Source: an uncultured Clostridia bacterium (GTDB taxonomy: Bacteria; Bacillota_A; Clostridia; UMGS1840; HGM11507). From it: a stretch of DNA of 7,744 nucleotides. Position numbers and translations under genes: made by a program. This document shows, piece after piece, positions 5,379 through 7,744 of the stretch (position 1 is the first letter of the stretch; each line of letters opens with the position of its first letter). The notes beneath the pieces are model-generated. The model had not been told where the DNA came from and did not search any database. It saw only the letters and a list, made by a program, of their open reading frames with translations. Location of the stretch: the NCBI GenBank assembly GCA_934403665.1, contig CAKRUL010000047.1, positions 1 to 7,744 of the forward strand, written 5' to 3'.

Positions 5379-6299
5379 ATGAATGTTAAAAAATATATGA
5401 AGATCATCTCATTGGCTTTGGCTTTATGCCTGGTGATTTGGTGCGGCTTTGCGGCGGCCGGGTATATGATCCGCCGGGAAACGGATTCAAGTGACGAGGC
5501 GTTAGGCTTGTCAAAATTGAAAGGAAAACGGGTCAATATCCTTTTGATGGCGACCGACGAAGGCGGCCAGCGAACCGACACCATGATGATTGCCTCTTTT
5601 GACAGAGAGCGGGAACAGCTGAACATTCTTTCCATTCCGCGTGATACCAAAGTGACCATCAACAATTCTGCACAGAAAATCAATGCGGCTTATGCCATTG
5701 GAAAGCATGAGCTGGCGATCAAAACGGTTCGAGATTTGGTTGGCTTGCCGATTCATTATTATGCGGTGGTTCATCCGGATGGTTTTTCGGCGATTATAGA
5801 TGTGCTGGGCGGTGTTGATATCGATGTGCCCCAGCGGATGAAATACAGTGATCCGACCCAGAATCTGTATATTGATTTGTATCCGGGCATGCAGCATTTG
5901 GATGGCGACAAAGCAGAGCAATTTTGCCGCTTCCGCTCCTATCCGGAAGGGGATATCGGCAGGGTGCGCGCACAGCAAATGTTTGTGAAAGCGTTGATTG
6001 AGCAGAAGCTTAATATGGATTTGATTTTCAAGGCAAAGGATATTTTCGCGGAGATTGAAAAGTATTTGACGACCAATATTTCTCCGGGAGACGTCGGAAC
6101 CTTTTTGCCTCTGATGAAGCTGGTCAGTGCAGAAAAAACCAACACCTATCAATTGCCCGGCGAACCGAAATACATCAATAATATTTCTTATTATATCTGC
6201 AATCGGGAAGAAACGGATCAGCTTGTCAATGAAGTGTTTTTAAATCATGTACCGCAAGAAAGCGCAGGCGCTTCCAAAAGCCCTGCAGCGGTTCAATAG
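5379..6299 (+). CDS. LCP family (LytR-CpsA-Psr) cell-wall glycopolymer transferase, paralog 3
   Basis: A 306-residue protein starting MNVKKY like paralog 2, with one membrane segment (about residues 9-30) and an extracellular LCP domain (about 50-210). Motifs are NILLMATD (53-60), IPRDT (86-90), LPIHYYAVV (123-131), DVLGGVDIDVP (141-151), CRFRSYPEGDIGR (183-195) and RAQQMFVKAL (197-206). GGAG (5367-5370) lies 8 nt before the ATG. It is the most divergent of the three. It lacks the four-residue insertion of paralogs 1 and 2 (AIGKHELAIK here), which makes it look more like ordinary LCP proteins, and it has SYPEGDIG where they have KGYxDQD. The mutase gene begins 34 nt after its stop, which suggests one operon. 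No promoter was recognised in 5288-5378. Role as for the other paralogs: linking a polymer to the wall outside the membrane; the specific polymer is unknown. Confidence 0.93.
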   Translation: MNVKKYMKIISLALALCLVIWCGFAAAGYMIRRETDSSDEALGLSKLKGKRVNILLMATDEGGQRTDTMMIASFDREREQLNILSIPRDTKVTINNSAQKINAAYAIGKHELAIKTVRDLVGLPIHYYAVVHPDGFSAIIDVLGGVDIDVPQRMKYSDPTQNLYIDLYPGMQHLDGDKAEQFCRFRSYPEGDIGRVRAQQMFVKALIEQKLNMDLIFKAKDIFAEIEKYLTTNISPGDVGTFLPLMKLVSAEKTNTYQLPGEPKYINNISYYICNREETDQLVNEVFLNHVPQESAGASKSPAAVQ

Positions 6300-6333
6300 A
6301 CAAGTATGGCTACAGACGGGAGGAGCAATTTTC

Positions 6334-7674
6334 ATGTCAGCTTTTAAATCTTATGATATCAGAGGAATCTATCCCACGGAACTGAATGAAGAAACGGCAT
6401 ACCGCATCGGCTATTTTTTAAAGGAGCTGTTCGGCGCGGATAAAATATTGGTGGGGCGTGACGTTCGTCTTTCTTCCGAGACCTTGTTTCATGCTTTAAC
6501 GGAGGGAATTTGCGACAGCGGCGTCACCGTGTATGACGCCGGGCTTTGCACCACCCCGATGATCTATTTCGGCTCCTTTTCCAACGATTTTTTGACCTCT
6601 GTTATGATTACGGCGTCTCATAATCCAAAAGAATACAACGGGTTTAAAATCTCCGGGCCGAAAGCGGCTCCCGTTGGGAAGGAAAGCGGACTGCAGAGCT
6701 TGGAAGAAAAGGTGCTGCACGGCACCGTGGAAAAAGCAAAGCAAAGAGGGAAAATTCTTCCGTTTGATTTGAAGAAGGATTATCTTTCTTTTTTACAGGC
6801 GCGCCTTCAGGACATCAGCGGACTGAATCTTTCGGTCGATTGTTCTGGCGGCATGTCCTCCCTTCTGGCGAAAGAGATGTTCGGAACGGCTCAGGTTTCT
6901 TATCTGCTGGACTCGTTTGACGGCTCTTTTTCTGCACATAGTCCCAATCCTTTGGATCCGGCAAGCAGAGAGCTGCTTCGAAAAAATGTCTTGGAGAAAA
7001 AGAGCGATCTTGGGATTCTTTTTGACGGAGACGCAGACAGGGCAGTGTTTATTGATAATAAGGGGCGTTTTGTCTCGCCGGATTTGATCATTGCTATCCT
7101 GGCAAATGTGCTGGTCACGGAAGCCGGGCAGAAGGTCGTGATGGATATTCGCAGTTCCAAGGCTGTTTTTCAATATATCCAATCGATTGGCGGCGAACCG
7201 GTGATCTGGAAGGTTGGGCATGTCTATGCCAAGGCAAAGATCAAAGAGATCGGCGCTGTGTTCGGGGGAGAACTGGCAGGACACTACTATTTCAAGGAAT
7301 TTGGCTGCTGTGACAGCGGATTTCTTGCCGCCATTTATCTGCTGAACGCTTTGGCGGAATGGAAGCAGGATCATATTTATCTCTCGGATGTGATTGACGA
7401 GCTTTCCATCTATGCGTTTTCCGGGGAGCTGAATTTTAAGGTAGAAGAGAAGGATGCAATCATCCAACGGGTGACCGACTTTTTCAAAAAACAGGGCGAT
7501 TACCGGAAATTTTATGATTTCGACGGCATTCGCTTTGACTTTGACGATTGGTGGTTCAACATCCGGAAATCCAATACAGAGCCGTATTTGCGTCTGGTTG
7601 CGGAGGCAGATAGTCAAGAGCTTTTGGAAGAAAAAATCAAGATGCTGAAAGAAAAAATGGGAATCGGTGTATAA
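6334..7674 (+). CDS. manB: Phosphomannomutase/phosphoglucomutase (alpha-D-phosphohexomutase family)
   Basis: A 446-residue cytoplasmic enzyme, typical length for the family, which interconverts hexose-6-phosphate and hexose-1-phosphate and so feeds GDP-mannose or UDP-glucose synthesis. The four active-site blocks are present: the phosphoserine loop TASHNP with Ser95, the metal loop DGDADR (231-236), the sugar-specificity loop GELAGH (312-317) and the phosphate-binding loop RKSNTEP (411-417). The N-terminus has the usual YDIRG and VGRDVR motifs. The sugar loop resembles the GEMSGH of dual-specificity PMM/PGM enzymes, so mannose, glucose or both are possible. I chose ATG 6334 because GGGAGGAG (6318-6325) lies 8 nt upstream and the protein then begins at YDIRG; an in-frame ATG at 6247 lies inside the LCP gene. 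Following an LCP gene by 34 nt, it may supply precursors for the polymer those proteins attach. The gene symbol is the common family name, not proof of substrate. Confidence 0.93.
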   Translation: MSAFKSYDIRGIYPTELNEETAYRIGYFLKELFGADKILVGRDVRLSSETLFHALTEGICDSGVTVYDAGLCTTPMIYFGSFSNDFLTSVMITASHNPKEYNGFKISGPKAAPVGKESGLQSLEEKVLHGTVEKAKQRGKILPFDLKKDYLSFLQARLQDISGLNLSVDCSGGMSSLLAKEMFGTAQVSYLLDSFDGSFSAHSPNPLDPASRELLRKNVLEKKSDLGILFDGDADRAVFIDNKGRFVSPDLIIAILANVLVTEAGQKVVMDIRSSKAVFQYIQSIGGEPVIWKVGHVYAKAKIKEIGAVFGGELAGHYYFKEFGCCDSGFLAAIYLLNALAEWKQDHIYLSDVIDELSIYAFSGELNFKVEEKDAIIQRVTDFFKKQGDYRKFYDFDGIRFDFDDWWFNIRKSNTEPYLRLVAEADSQELLEEKIKMLKEKMGIGV

Positions 7675-7725
7675 AAGCAAAGAAGCGGCGTCATACTAAA
7701 AGCAAACGATAAAGGAGAGATCTTT

Positions 7726-7744
7726 ATGGATAATCTTGCTTTGA
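7726..7744 (+). CDS. Start of an unidentified gene (only six codons in window)
   Basis: A clear ribosome binding site, AAAGGAGAG (7711-7719), stands before ATG 7726, and the frame reads MDNLAL before the window ends. The start-site quality and the 51-nt gap from the mutase, without a terminator, suggest it belongs to the same transcription unit. Too little is present to say what it encodes. Confidence 0.6.

Noticed and set aside
4853..5683. Minus-strand ORF (276 residues) opposite yfcE and LCP gene 3
   Set aside because: It spans two clear genes with intact motifs on the + strand and is composed like a shadow frame.
6247..6333. 29-residue N-terminal extension of the mutase from an upstream in-frame ATG
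   Set aside because: It lies inside the LCP gene 3 coding region, and the ATG at 6334 has a strong ribosome binding site and the normal family N-terminus.

Overview
The window comes from a mid-GC Gram-positive bacterium, most likely a gut-type member of the Clostridia (Oscillospirales/Ruminococcaceae-like). This rests on purine-rich Shine-Dalgarno sites about 8 nt from the starts, protein sequences typical of that group, and LCP wall-ligase proteins. It is an inference from composition and protein style; there is no rRNA or other taxonomic marker here. All genes are on the + strand.

Layout: (1) 1-2212 holds the end of one ABC exporter half-transporter and a complete second half-transporter, translationally coupled by an 8-nt overlap. 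Together they look like a heterodimeric exporter with one degenerate and one canonical ATP site. (2) 2244-3257 is a convincing sigma-A type promoter and the first LCP (LytR-CpsA-Psr) protein. (3) 3258-3646 is a 389-nt non-coding stretch. It contains a weak terminator-like hairpin, two copies (124 bp apart) of a structured repeat that begins with an extended -10 promoter box and folds into three consecutive small hairpins, a separate perfect 10-bp inverted repeat, and two further short hairpins. (4) 3647-4585 is the second LCP protein, followed by a clear Rho-independent terminator (4648-4683). (5) 4742-5287 is a YfcE-type metallophosphoesterase, 5379-6299 the third LCP protein, 6334-7674 a phosphomannomutase/phosphoglucomutase, and from 7726 the first six codons of another gene. 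I found no terminator between these last genes, so they may be one transcription unit.

How the genes may work together: LCP proteins are membrane-anchored enzymes that move polyprenyl-pyrophosphate-linked glycopolymers onto peptidoglycan. The mutase makes the sugar-1-phosphate that feeds nucleotide-sugar and hence surface-polysaccharide synthesis. Three close LCP paralogs beside such a mutase point to a cell-surface glycopolymer attachment locus. The ABC pair is separated by a promoter and may be unrelated.

The most unusual part is the tandem structured repeat in front of the second LCP gene. Its last hairpin keeps its pairing while its sequence changes between copies. I see no CRISPR array, tRNA, rRNA, transposase or phage gene.
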